Of a DNA stretch of 64,000 bases, positions 43,276 through 52,288 are shown in pieces. How positions within the stretch are numbered: the stretch's first letter is position 1; every line of letters starts with the position of its first letter. The position numbers were made by a program, and so were the translations under genes. Below the pieces are notes generated by a model. The model did not search any database. It was not told the origin of the DNA and saw nothing but the letters and a program-made list of their open reading frames with translations. The DNA is from Bacteroidota bacterium (GTDB taxonomy: Bacteria; Bacteroidota; Bacteroidia; Cytophagales; Cytophagaceae): positions 1 to 64,000 of the forward strand of contig JAEVZS010000016.1 in NCBI GenBank assembly GCA_023392125.1, written 5' to 3'.

Positions 43276-43300
43276 TACAATGACCGTTAGCGGTTCGTTG
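43276..43300. other. Scar of a lost attC-like site
   Basis: ACAATGACCGTTAGCGGTTC joins a normal left flank (compare ACAATGACCGCTAAC at S4) directly to a normal right flank (compare GTTAGCGGTTCGTTGTT after S3), with no palindrome between. This looks like precise loss of the hairpin, leaving three genes in one interval between S3 and S4. Confidence 0.6.
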
Positions 43301-43714
43301 TTATTCATCAAGTCGTATCATACACATTACTTCTTCTTTATCTGATGCATACCATTCCACACAGTATCCCTGAGGGTCTATATTTGGTTCTTTGAGTAGT
43401 TTTTGAAATGCTCTGTCAATACTCATAATGTCTTTGCGAAAGTCACTAACAGTAATTGCCACATATTCTCCTTTGGGTATAGTCAAAGTTTCACAATCTA
43501 CTTTTTCAGCTTCTCCATCATACATTTCTTCTGCTGCCGCCCTATAAACTATACCGCTATTGTTTTCTGGTCTGGATAATCCAAAAATTTTCCTCTCTTT
43601 TGAGAAAGGGAAAAGGCTATGAAGTTTCTCTGTGGCTGCCGAAATGCCTTGTGGAAAGGACTTAGCAGTTACATAAAACACCTTGATGTCGTCCTTTAAA
43701 CTGAATTTTTCCAT
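43301..43714 (-). CDS. GyrI-like effector-binding protein
   Basis: A 137-residue protein similar in layout to bacterial effector-binding domains: KVFYVTAKSFPQGISAATEKLHSLFPF, then IFGLSRPENNSGIVYRAAAEE, LTIPKGEYVAITV, and YCVEWYASDKEEVMCMIRL. It should bind a small ligand. The ATG at 43714 (MEKFSLKDD) is preferred, and one at 43735 is possible. It is the second such protein in the array. Confidence 0.72.
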   Translation of the reverse strand: MEKFSLKDDIKVFYVTAKSFPQGISAATEKLHSLFPFSKERKIFGLSRPENNSGIVYRAAAEEMYDGEAEKVDCETLTIPKGEYVAITVSDFRKDIMSIDRAFQKLLKEPNIDPQGYCVEWYASDKEEVMCMIRLDE

Positions 43715-43741
43715 TTTTCTCTTTTTTTTAGTCATTAAAGT

Positions 43742-43870
43742 TTATCTGTCCCCTTTGAACCAAACGTTGTGATGCTTAAAGTTGTCTGAAATATAAAGTT
43801 CAAATGCTTTCCGTGATTGTCCTTTGGAAGCAAGTTTCAAAAAGTCTCGTGCTATTTCTTTCTTTGTCAT
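43742..43870 (-). pseudogene. Truncated NTF2-like (SnoaL-type) gene
   Basis: A 42-residue frame beginning MTKKEIARDFLKLASKGQ and ending FKHHNVWFKGDR before a stop. This is the typical N-terminal segment of NTF2/SnoaL-like proteins (about 120-130 residues), so about two thirds of the domain is gone. It has a normal cassette leader and lies 48 bases from S4. The break runs straight into the leader of the next gene. Confidence 0.7.
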
Positions 43871-43917
43871 TTTTTGTTCTTTTTGTTGTTTGTTGTGTCG
43901 CCAGTTACAATGACCGC

Positions 43918-44044
43918 TAACGGTTTGGGGCTTTGCGTTCGGGCGGGATTTTCAACTGAAAATTCCGAGCGAGCGACAAAACGTAAATTTACGAAAAAAT
44001 GTCAAACGGGAACGTTCGACCCGCCTGACGCAAAACCCTTGTTA
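43918..44044. repeat. attC-like site S4 (127 bases)
   Basis: Bounded by TAAC at 43918-43921 and GTTA at 44041-44044. The left arm GGGGCTTTGCG pairs with the right arm CGCAAAACCC, and GGGCGGG with CCCGCC. The right flank GTTAGTGGC is the reverse complement of the left flank GCCACTAAC of S5, 10.5 kb away. Confidence 0.72.
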
Positions 44045-44355
44045 GTGGCTGTGGCTATTGGTTGTCCGTTGTTTACTGGGTTGCGTGTCGGCTAAAAAAA
44101 ATAAAAAAAAGTGGGAGAAGGGGAATTTTTATTGGTTGAAAAGGTAAGCTCTTTACGCATTTTTTGTTGGCTTTGTGCGGTTGCCAAAATGCGTAATGTG
44201 CTTACCTTTGTGTTAGCCTAATTAGTACTGATACTCATTTCCGTTCAATAGTACCCTTGTGTATTTGCAAAAAACAGAAAAGGATAGGAAGGAGATGATT
44301 CTGATGTTTTAAAAATCAATCTCTATTTCACTGGTTACAATTTTAATAGTTAGTG
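44045..44355. other. Intergenic region at the left edge of the copper island
   Basis: No gene is visible in these 311 A+T-rich bases. They hold hairpin H1 (44140-44209). GGTTGTCCGTTGTTTACTGG next to S4 resembles a cassette 3' end without its gene. Confidence 0.6.
44140..44209. repeat. Two-stem hairpin H1
   Basis: Outer stem AAAGGTAAGC/GCTTACCTTT (10 perfect pairs), then an internal loop TCT opposite TGT, then inner stem TTACGCATTTT/AAAATGCGTAA (11 perfect pairs) and a loop containing TTGGCTTTGTGCGGTTGCC. H2 and H3 have the same architecture and loop but different stem sequences. Confidence 0.85.
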
Positions 44356-44679
44356 TCATAATTGTTTATCGTCGTACTTCACAAAGAAGTATAAATAAAT
44401 AACCCTTGCATAACGCATCATTACCGGTTGGCACAAAATCAATATGAGAATATTAACTCCCAAATACCAAAAAAGGCTGTTATCCAAAAAGCTAATTCCA
44501 AATATCAAAGCGTACCAAATAAGGTTAAATACCGTTAGTACGATTGACAATCCGTAGCTTACATATCCCGTTCCATAATAAAAGCCGGGTTCGGGTTCCA
44601 TTCTTTGTCCGCAATGCGAACACCGCTCAGGCATTTTCATCATAGTCCTCAACGGGAAAATTGTTTTTTGGCTGTACAT
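44356..44679 (-). CDS. DUF983 family protein, N-terminally shortened
   Basis: A 107-residue protein with CSHCGQRMEPEPGFYYGTGYVSYGLS, the second Cys pair and core of DUF983, followed by two or three membrane helices. The first CxxC knuckle normally found upstream is absent. The codons just before the ATG still read EHGN, as in the family, and are cut by a stop about five codons upstream. So the gene looks 5'-truncated. Whether the short form works is unclear. Confidence 0.65.
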   Translation of the reverse strand: MYSQKTIFPLRTMMKMPERCSHCGQRMEPEPGFYYGTGYVSYGLSIVLTVFNLIWYALIFGISFLDNSLFWYLGVNILILILCQPVMMRYARVIYLYFFVKYDDKQL

Positions 44680-44733
44680 ATTGCCATGCTCTCAACTTTC
44701 CGTAACTCTCCTTATTCTCAATACTTGTTCTAA

Positions 44734-45066
44734 CTATCTAAGCCAATCTTCTGTGTCCTCCGTATTGATTGGGATTTGGTCAAGAATAGCCGTAGCTTCT
44801 TCGTCCGTGTAAATTCCGTAGCCGTTTACAAATACGCCTTTTGAACCGTCTTTTCGGTTACTTATTGCGTATAAAATGGCTTCGTCCGATACGTCGTTCT
44901 GACTTGCAAAACGATAAACCCTGTCAGTAATCAAGTCCTCTATTTTTACTTTGCCGCCGTCTTTGTCGTGCATATCCTTTACTTCAAGTAAATTAAAGTC
45001 CTCTGTGTAACCTCTCCCTTTCAGCACTTCCAATACTTCGGTTAATGTTTTTTCTGTGTGTATCAT
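44734..45066 (-). CDS. Hypothetical small acidic protein
   Basis: A 110-residue protein (LTEVLEVLKGRGYTEDFNLLEV, then IEDLITDRVYRFASQNDVSDEAILYAISNR) of a family common in Bacteroidota and often mislabelled as phosphoribosylpyrophosphate synthetase; it is far too short for that enzyme. It is frequently next to metal-resistance genes. Function unknown. It lies between the DUF983 gene and the YHS-like lipoprotein. Confidence 0.7.
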   Translation of the reverse strand: MIHTEKTLTEVLEVLKGRGYTEDFNLLEVKDMHDKDGGKVKIEDLITDRVYRFASQNDVSDEAILYAISNRKDGSKGVFVNGYGIYTDEEATAILDQIPINTEDTEDWLR

Positions 45067-45112
45067 CGCCTAATTTTTAGTGCTACAAAAATTATTGTTC
45101 TCCGCTTAATCT

Positions 45113-45526
45113 CTAATTCACTGCTCTGAAATTTTGATAGTTGGTTTCATTCTCAAAGTAAGCTACCTCGCCGTTATCTCCGATAAGAACGATATAAGCG
45201 GTTGCTTTATCCACTTCTTCCAATGTATGAGGGTCTATTGCATAGCGTACAGTACCGTCTGTTGGTATTCTTTCCTGACACATTTTACAACAACCGTAAT
45301 ACATTTTCCCCTCAAACGGTACTTCCAACTGCTGTTTGCCCATATAGGCATCATTAACCATACAAACCAAATTACTTGGTACGTGGTCGCCCTTTTTAGG
45401 CGTATTGTCTTTTACAGTTGATGTATTTTGGTTATCAGTAGTTGCTCCGTTATTATTTTGATTGCAACCGATGAAAAGTACCGTGACAATAGCCACGATA
45501 CTTAAAAATTTGATTTTGAAATTCAT
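45113..45526 (-). CDS. YHS-like lipoprotein, probable copper-binding
   Basis: A 137-residue lipoprotein (signal peptide, lipobox FIGC at about residue 21). The mature part contains VCMVNDAYMGKQQLEV and GKMYYGCCKMCQERI, a YHS/TRASH-like arrangement of cysteines and methionines suited to binding soft metals, followed by YAIDPHTLEEVDKATAYI. Its place directly downstream of the P1B ATPase suggests it binds Cu(I)/Ag(I) in the periplasm or envelope. Confidence 0.78.
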   Translation of the reverse strand: MNFKIKFLSIVAIVTVLFIGCNQNNNGATTDNQNTSTVKDNTPKKGDHVPSNLVCMVNDAYMGKQQLEVPFEGKMYYGCCKMCQERIPTDGTVRYAIDPHTLEEVDKATAYIVLIGDNGEVAYFENETNYQNFRAVN

Positions 45527-45560
45527 ATCTTCTATTTTTTAAATTATTTAATTCACTGTT

Positions 45561-47975
45561 TTACTTTCTCCATTTCAACCGTAGGCTGTTGACTACCACG
45601 CTTACACTACTTAATGCCATTGCAGCACCTGCAATCATTGGATTAAGTAAGAAACCGTTTATCGGATAGAGAACACCTGCCGCAAGCGGAATACCGATAA
45701 GGTTGTAGATAAATGCCCAAAACAAATTTTGCTTAATGGTTGCTACCGTTTGTTTTGATAATCTTATTGCCTGTGGTATCTTGGCAAGGTCTGATGAAAT
45801 AATCGTCATTTTAGCCACGTCCATTGCTATATCCGAGCCTTTTCCCATTGCGATACTCACGTCCGCTGTTGCCAATGCTGTACTATCGTTGATACCGTCC
45901 CCAACCATTGCAACGATTTTGCCTTGTTGTTGGAGTTCTTTCACAAAATCGGCTTTGTGCTGTGGTAATACTTCTGCTTTATAATGGTCGATACCTGTTT
46001 GCTCAGCAACGGCTTTTGCCGTAGCTTCATTATCGCCTGTAAGTATGTACAGTTCAATACCCAATTCGTGCAGTTCTTGGATAGCCTGTACCGATGTTTC
46101 TTTTATCTTGTCGGATATGGCAATTACCGAAAGGGCTTGTTTGCTGTCTGAAAACCAAATAACGGTTTTAGCTAATCTGCTCCATTCGTCTGCTTGCTTT
46201 TGTAAGTCTGGAGCAATAGAAACGCCTTTTTCTGCCAATAGCACCCGATTACCTATATAATAGGTTTCGTTGTTGTGGACTGCTTGTACGCCCTGACCGA
46301 CAATACTGTCGAAGTCGGACAACGATGTTGTTCTTACTCCGTCAAAATGTTTAACTACGGCATCTGCCAATGGGTGTTCGGATTGTTTTTCGATACTCAA
46401 AAGAATGTCTTTTGTGGTATCGTCATTGTTCAGCCATTGAATACCTGTTACCTCCGGTCTGCCCTCGGTAATAGTTCCTGTCTTGTCTAAAATAATTGCA
46501 TTGACCTTTTTAGTTAATTCAAGACTTTCAGCATCTTTTATCAATATGCCTTTTTCAGCACCCTTACCAACACCTACCATAATTGCAGTAGGCGTAGCCA
46601 ATCCCAACGCACAAGGACAAGCAATAACCAATACTGTAATGGCAGCCAATAAACCCTGTACAACTCCGTTATCGCCACCCAAAGTGAACCATACAATAAA
46701 TGTGACAATAGCAATAACAATCACTATCGGAACAAAAATACCCGCAATCTTATCGACCAACTTCTGTACGGGAGCTTTACTGCCTTGTGCATCTTGTACC
46801 ATCTTGATGATGTTAGCAAGCATCGTATCTTTGCCGACCTTAACGGCTTTGAATTGGAAACTACCTTTTTGGTTAATCGTTCCTGCGAATACTTTTTCGT
46901 TCTCTTTTTTCTGTACAGGTACAGGCTCTCCGCTCAACATACTTTCGTCCACGTAAGAACTACCCGAAGTAACTATGCCGTCCACGGCGATTTTATCGCC
47001 GGGTTTTACAAGAATGACATCATTAACATTCACATCTTCAATAACCGTTTGCTTTTCTATTCCGTCAGCTTGTACCACGATGACGGTTTTGGGTTGTAAA
47101 CCCATTAGCTTTTTAATGGCTGATGAGGTATTGCCTTTGGCTTTTTCTTCCAACAATCTTCCTAACAGAATGAATGCGATAATAACAGCCGCCGCTTCAA
47201 AATAAACGTGGGCGTGTAACCCTCTCTGATGCCAAAAATCGGCAAACAGCATATTGAATACACTAAACACATAAGCAATACCTGTACTTAATGCAACCAA
47301 CGTATCCATATTGGCAGAACGATGTTTTGCCTGTTTCCACGCATTTATAAAGAAATCCCGACCTAACCACAATACGACAGGCGTAGAGAACACCCACATA
47401 ATCGGGTCGGCATAAGGCATATCCATAAAGAACATTCCTATTACTACGACAGGCAAGGACAGTATAATTGCCCAAGTGGTTTTTGTCTTTAATTGTTTGA
47501 ATTTCTTCTCGTGGATAGCTTCTAATGTTTCCTGCTGATTGCTTTCTTCATCAATTATTATATCATAACCGATAGACCGAACTGCTTTTTGCAGTTCGGC
47601 ACTATCAATCATATTGGGAAGATATTCAACAGTAAGATTAGCGGTTCCAAAGTTTACAGAAGCATTTACAACTCCCTCTTGGTTTTGGACTGTGCTTTCG
47701 ACACTTCCTGCACAAGAAGCACAAGTCATTTCCAAAACAGGGAAAGTACCTTTTACAGTGGTAACACCATAACCAAGGTCTTTAATTGTTTTGACTGCTT
47801 CTGAAACAACCTCTTTGCTATTAACGGTAATTACAGCCCTACGGTTATTTACTTCTACCTTATGGCTCTCGATACCTTTAACCTGTGCAAGTCCTTTTTC
47901 GACTATCAAGGCACAATGTTCACTTTCAACATCTTCCAATGGAAGATAAATGATGTTTTTATTATTTTTAGCCAT
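45561..47975 (-). CDS. copA: P1B-type Cu+/Ag+ translocating ATPase
   Basis: An 804-residue P-type ATPase. The N-terminus has two HMA-like domains. The first (residues about 8-72) has lost its CxxC (only EHCALIV remains), while the second has TCASC at 84-88. Eight membrane helices are expected, with CPC at 453-455, phosphorylation motif DKTGT at 497-501, the SEHPLADA nucleotide-binding His region and the late MVGDGINDS. The CPC motif with late MxxSS-type residues indicates subclass P1B-1 (Cu+/Ag+). It exports monovalent copper or silver from the cytoplasm. It is 7 bases from the RND adaptor gene in one operon. Confidence 0.92.
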   Translation of the reverse strand: MAKNNKNIIYLPLEDVESEHCALIVEKGLAQVKGIESHKVEVNNRRAVITVNSKEVVSEAVKTIKDLGYGVTTVKGTFPVLEMTCASCAGSVESTVQNQEGVVNASVNFGTANLTVEYLPNMIDSAELQKAVRSIGYDIIIDEESNQQETLEAIHEKKFKQLKTKTTWAIILSLPVVVIGMFFMDMPYADPIMWVFSTPVVLWLGRDFFINAWKQAKHRSANMDTLVALSTGIAYVFSVFNMLFADFWHQRGLHAHVYFEAAAVIIAFILLGRLLEEKAKGNTSSAIKKLMGLQPKTVIVVQADGIEKQTVIEDVNVNDVILVKPGDKIAVDGIVTSGSSYVDESMLSGEPVPVQKKENEKVFAGTINQKGSFQFKAVKVGKDTMLANIIKMVQDAQGSKAPVQKLVDKIAGIFVPIVIVIAIVTFIVWFTLGGDNGVVQGLLAAITVLVIACPCALGLATPTAIMVGVGKGAEKGILIKDAESLELTKKVNAIILDKTGTITEGRPEVTGIQWLNNDDTTKDILLSIEKQSEHPLADAVVKHFDGVRTTSLSDFDSIVGQGVQAVHNNETYYIGNRVLLAEKGVSIAPDLQKQADEWSRLAKTVIWFSDSKQALSVIAISDKIKETSVQAIQELHELGIELYILTGDNEATAKAVAEQTGIDHYKAEVLPQHKADFVKELQQQGKIVAMVGDGINDSTALATADVSIAMGKGSDIAMDVAKMTIISSDLAKIPQAIRLSKQTVATIKQNLFWAFIYNLIGIPLAAGVLYPINGFLLNPMIAGAAMALSSVSVVVNSLRLKWRK

Positions 47976-47982
47976 ATCTTAA

Positions 47983-49116
47983 TTATTTTTTATCATTATC
48001 AGAATTATGGGGCTTGTTAGGAACTTCCGTACCCTCTTGTACTTCTTCCGACCCCATTTTTAAAATTTTATCTCCCTCATTCAAGTCGCCAAATACTTCG
48101 ACTTGCTCGGGCATTACACGACCTTTGCTTACAGGTACATTTTTGGTTTTGCCGTCCTCTACACGGATTACATATACACCCATTCCGCTTTCCACTACGG
48201 CAGATTTCGGAACAAAAAACGTAGGCTCTGAATTTTGCAACGGAATGACAGCCTCCGCAATCATATACGGTTTTAATGAACTGTTTTGATTGATAAAATC
48301 GGCTTCGATTTTCTCCGAACGCAGTTTTAAATCAAGGCTTCCTGATTTTCTGCTGACCTTTGCTACGTATTTTTCCTGCGGCTGTGAACGAACGTGAAAA
48401 CGTATCGTATCGCCTAATTTGATATAAGGCGTATTGGCTTCGGGAACTGACAAGTTTAATCTCAACTTGCTGTTGTTCTCCACAACAAGCAAAGGCTCTT
48501 TATTCATTGGCGTAACGAATGCACCCAAATCAACATTTCTGCTTGTTATCGTTCCGCTAAACGGAGCTTTGATAACCAAGTAATTATTAACGTCCCTGAT
48601 TTCGTTGTATTCAGATTTAGCGGCGTTCAACTGTGCCTCGTCTGATAGCATTCGGGCTTTGATTTGGTCTAAAGCGTCTTTGGCAATAGCTCCCTGCGTT
48701 TCGTTCGCTTTCATTGTTCTGTCGTAGGTCGCTTTCGTAGAAAGATAAATTGCCTGTTGAGCTTCCAACTTTGCTTTGGCACTCGCTACCTGCGATTGGA
48801 TTTCGGGAGCTTCAAGCACTACCAATACTTGCCCTGCCGAAACTTTGTCGCCTATATCCACACGAATACTTTTTACATAGCTGTTTACTTTCGCAAACAG
48901 TTCGGTCTGCTGGTCGGGTTTTAATTCCCCTGCCAATTTCAACATTACCAAAGGGTTTGTTTTGGAAATCTCAACGGTTTCCATTGGGTTCATCATTCCC
49001 ATTCCCATACCCATTGCAGGCATACTGCCCTCTTTTTTGGTTTCTTCTTTTTTCTCGTTGTTGCAGGCTACCAAAGACAGAGCCATTGCAAATATGATGA
49101 TTGACTTATAGTTCAT
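47983..49116 (-). CDS. RND periplasmic adaptor with methionine-rich N-terminus
   Basis: A 377-residue membrane-fusion lipoprotein (lipobox LVAC, Cys18). Directly after it, residues 32-45 form a Met-rich stretch (MPAMGMGMGMMNPM), as in Cu(I)/Ag(I)-binding CusB-like proteins. The lipoyl and barrel parts are clear (VDIGDKVSAGQVLVVLEAPE, ITSRNVDLGAFV), with a central helical hairpin. The gene overlaps the start of the RND permease gene by 11 bases. It should pass monovalent metal to the pump and bridge it to TolC. Confidence 0.9.
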   Translation of the reverse strand: MNYKSIIIFAMALSLVACNNEKKEETKKEGSMPAMGMGMGMMNPMETVEISKTNPLVMLKLAGELKPDQQTELFAKVNSYVKSIRVDIGDKVSAGQVLVVLEAPEIQSQVASAKAKLEAQQAIYLSTKATYDRTMKANETQGAIAKDALDQIKARMLSDEAQLNAAKSEYNEIRDVNNYLVIKAPFSGTITSRNVDLGAFVTPMNKEPLLVVENNSKLRLNLSVPEANTPYIKLGDTIRFHVRSQPQEKYVAKVSRKSGSLDLKLRSEKIEADFINQNSSLKPYMIAEAVIPLQNSEPTFFVPKSAVVESGMGVYVIRVEDGKTKNVPVSKGRVMPEQVEVFGDLNEGDKILKMGSEEVQEGTEVPNKPHNSDNDKK

Positions 49117-52100
49117 TGTTTTGATTGTTAGAGTTAATGAAATGTGTACTGTTTTCGTCTTCAGGGTCTAATGACGGCGATACGATTGTCGCTTTGCCTT
49201 GTACCCAAGCAAATACCAATGGTAGCAATACCAATACGGAGAAAGTCGAAGCTATCAGACCTCCGATTACGGCTCTACCCAATGGAGAAACTTGGTCGCC
49301 TCCCTCGCCAAATCCGATAGCGATTGGCAACATACCTGCGGTCATCGCCAACGTAGTCATAATGATAGGACGAATACGCAGATTGGCTGCTCCCAATGCC
49401 GCTTTTACGGCGTTGCCGTCTTTCAGTCGAAGCGTTTCCGCATTACTGATTAAGAGTACCGCATTCGCAATGGAAACCCCGACAGCCATAATCACACCCA
49501 TATAGGATTGCAGGTTTAAGGTCGAGCCTGTAAGGTTAAGCAATATCAATGAACCTAAAACCACAAATGGAACAGTCGTCAAAATCACAAATGAAACCCT
49601 GAACGATTGGAAATTAGCCGCCAACATAAGGAAGATAACCACAACGGCAATCAATAGTCCACTTGCGAGGTTATTCATTGTATCGTCCAATACAGGGGTC
49701 ATACCTGCTACCTGAATGTTTACACCTTTGGGCAACTCTCCCAAAGAAGCGATTGCCTCCTCAATGTCTTTTTGTGCCTTGCCTAAATCCGATTTGTGTA
49801 CATTGGCTGTAACGGTTGTATAGCCCATTGTACCCAAGTTGTAACTTTCTCCCAAAGTTTTCGTTGGGGTAATCGTAGCCACATCGCCCAAAACAGGTCT
49901 ATCCGAATTTTTAGAAAGCGGAATGTTCGCTAATTCGTCTTGGCTGTTCAGTATGTTTTGTGGCATTTGTACCTGCACATCATAAGCGATGCCCATCATA
50001 CCGCCAACCCACATATTTTTGTTGGTATATCTCGAAGAAGCCAAACTCGGCGTTAGCGACCTTGCAATATCTTGTGCATCAATTCCTAATTGAGCGGCTC
50101 TCACACGGTCAATATTGATTTCAAAAGCTGGATAATTCATTGACTGCGGTATTTGCTGGTCACGCAAATAATCCAATTCTTTCAGCTTTGCCAACAATTT
50201 GTTTGCGGTCATCGCATTCATTTTCTTCATCATGCCCGAAATGCGGATTTCAACTGGGGTATTAGCTCCCTGACTTAAAATCTTTTCAGTAAGCTCAATC
50301 GGCTCAAAAGACAACTTCAGTTCAGGCATTTTCTCTTTGATGTGCTGTCTTATTTTTTCTTTCAGTTCATCAGAATTACTTGCTGATTTTTTCAATGCCA
50401 CCTGCATCAATGCCTCGTGAGGCCCAGCATTGTATAGGAATATTGAACTAACAGGGAAAGTCGAGGGGTGCTGTCCTATATAAACCGATGAAATGGCAAT
50501 ATTGTCTTTGCCTAAAAGCCCGTCCAATTCTTTCAAAAAGGCTTTTACTTTTTCCTCTGTTTTTTCAATCCGTGTTCCCTCAGGTGCGGTGATCCTTACT
50601 TGGAATTGGCTCGAATTTACCGTAGGCAAAACGTCTTTTCCTGTAAACATATAAAGAAGACCAACCGCTAAAAGTGCAACAATAAAACTTCCCGTAACAA
50701 TGATTTTTTTACGTGGCATTAAATTTTGGAGCATTGTAGCCACTTGGTTTTTAAAACGGTCAAAACGAGTTTCTTTCTGCTCTTTCTGATGATGTTCGTT
50801 TTTCATGAGCCAATTTGCCATTACAGGAACAAACGTCTGCGACAAAATGAACGAAACAATCATGGAGAAACCGATTGCCAATGCCAATGGCATAAACAAT
50901 GAACCGGGAATACCTGTCATCATAAAGGCTGGTGCAAATACGGCAAGTACACAAAGCAAAATCAGCAATTTTGGAAAGGCAATTTCCTTACAGGCATCTA
51001 AAATAGCCTGTGCTTTGGTCTTCTTCATTGCAAAGTGCTGGTGTATGTTCTCAATGGTTACGGTACTTTCATCGACCAAAATACCTATTGCCAATGCCAA
51101 TCCCGATAGGGTCATAATGTTAATGGTCTGTCCGAATAATTTAAGGAACAATACCCCCGAAATAACCGAAATAGGAATGGTTAAAATCACAATCAGGGCG
51201 GCTCTTCGGTCACGCAGGAAAAGTACAACCATTAAACCCGTAAGCAATGCTCCCAAAATCCCCTCAACCATTAAACTTTTAACGGCATTGACAACGTAAA
51301 CAGATTGGTCAAACTCATAGGAAACCGTTACGTCATCAGGCAGGTTTCGCTGAATGTTCGGGATAGTCTTTTTTAGATTCTGCACCACATTATAAGTAGA
51401 GGCTTTTCCCGATTTTGCCACGTTCATATATACCGAGCGCTTACCGTCAATCAGAGCATAACCTGTGGCAATATCCGCACCATCCTTAACCGTAGCTACG
51501 TCACGGATATACACATTGTCTACCTGACCTTTGAAAATTGGAATATCGCCAAATTCTTCAACCGTTTTCAGTGTATTGTTGGTTGGTGTCAAATAGTTAG
51601 TACCGTCAATATATACGTTTCCTGCCGCAGCTGTTACGTTCTGACGACTGATAGCCTCTACAATCTGCTCGGGCGATAATTGGTGTGCCCGTAACTTGTT
51701 CGGGTCAATGTTTATCTCAATGGTTCTCGGACTTCCCCCAAATGGCGGTGCGGTCGTCAAGCCGGGAATAGCAATCAAAAACGGACGAGCCGTAAAGTTG
51801 GCGATGTCCTGTAATTGGTTGTTCGTTTTAGTCGGACTACGGAAAACCAACTGCCCGACAGGTTGTGAAGAAGCATCGAAACGCATAATGAACGGTGGCG
51901 GAGCACCGGGCGGCAGGAACACCTGCGAACGGTTGGACAAGGCGTTTAATTGGGCAATAGCTTCGCCCATATCCGTACCCTCGTAAAAGTTCACTTTCAT
52001 CAGGGTCAAGCCTTGTGTATTCTTACTTTCTATACTTTTGATACCGTTGGTAAACAGCATCATATTCACGTACATTTTTGTAAAATACCCCTCCATTTGC

Positions 52101-52273
52101 TGTGGTGTATATCCATTGAAAGTATGGGCTACATACACTACGGGCAAATTCATTTCAGGAAGAATATCTACCTGTACATCTTTGACTGAACGCACACCGA
52201 AAAACACCAATCCAAGTACAAGTACCATTATTGATATTGGCTTTCGGAGTGCAAATTTTATCATATTATTCAT
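49106..52273 (-). CDS. RND efflux permease
   Basis: A 1055-residue inner-membrane pump with the 12-helix RND layout in two homologous halves. It begins MIKFALRKPISIMVLVLGLV, has the periplasmic porter loops after helix 1 and helix 7, LALAIGILVDESTVTIENIHQHF in helix 4 (proton-relay acidic residues), and GMLPIAIGFGEGGDQVSPLGRAVIGG near the end. By context it exports Cu(I)/Ag(I); the sequence alone only shows the RND superfamily. It works with the overlapping adaptor and the TolC-like protein. Confidence 0.9.
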   Translation of the reverse strand: MNNMIKFALRKPISIMVLVLGLVFFGVRSVKDVQVDILPEMNLPVVYVAHTFNGYTPQQMEGYFTKMYVNMMLFTNGIKSIESKNTQGLTLMKVNFYEGTDMGEAIAQLNALSNRSQVFLPPGAPPPFIMRFDASSQPVGQLVFRSPTKTNNQLQDIANFTARPFLIAIPGLTTAPPFGGSPRTIEINIDPNKLRAHQLSPEQIVEAISRQNVTAAAGNVYIDGTNYLTPTNNTLKTVEEFGDIPIFKGQVDNVYIRDVATVKDGADIATGYALIDGKRSVYMNVAKSGKASTYNVVQNLKKTIPNIQRNLPDDVTVSYEFDQSVYVVNAVKSLMVEGILGALLTGLMVVLFLRDRRAALIVILTIPISVISGVLFLKLFGQTINIMTLSGLALAIGILVDESTVTIENIHQHFAMKKTKAQAILDACKEIAFPKLLILLCVLAVFAPAFMMTGIPGSLFMPLALAIGFSMIVSFILSQTFVPVMANWLMKNEHHQKEQKETRFDRFKNQVATMLQNLMPRKKIIVTGSFIVALLAVGLLYMFTGKDVLPTVNSSQFQVRITAPEGTRIEKTEEKVKAFLKELDGLLGKDNIAISSVYIGQHPSTFPVSSIFLYNAGPHEALMQVALKKSASNSDELKEKIRQHIKEKMPELKLSFEPIELTEKILSQGANTPVEIRISGMMKKMNAMTANKLLAKLKELDYLRDQQIPQSMNYPAFEINIDRVRAAQLGIDAQDIARSLTPSLASSRYTNKNMWVGGMMGIAYDVQVQMPQNILNSQDELANIPLSKNSDRPVLGDVATITPTKTLGESYNLGTMGYTTVTANVHKSDLGKAQKDIEEAIASLGELPKGVNIQVAGMTPVLDDTMNNLASGLLIAVVVIFLMLAANFQSFRVSFVILTTVPFVVLGSLILLNLTGSTLNLQSYMGVIMAVGVSIANAVLLISNAETLRLKDGNAVKAALGAANLRIRPIIMTTLAMTAGMLPIAIGFGEGGDQVSPLGRAVIGGLIASTFSVLVLLPLVFAWVQGKATIVSPSLDPEDENSTHFINSNNQNNEL

Positions 52274-52288
52274 ATATAAATCTGTTTA

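Noticed and set aside
43817..44095. 92-residue plus-strand open frame
   Set aside because: It runs across the antisense of the NTF2 remnant and site S4, with no protein-like conservation.
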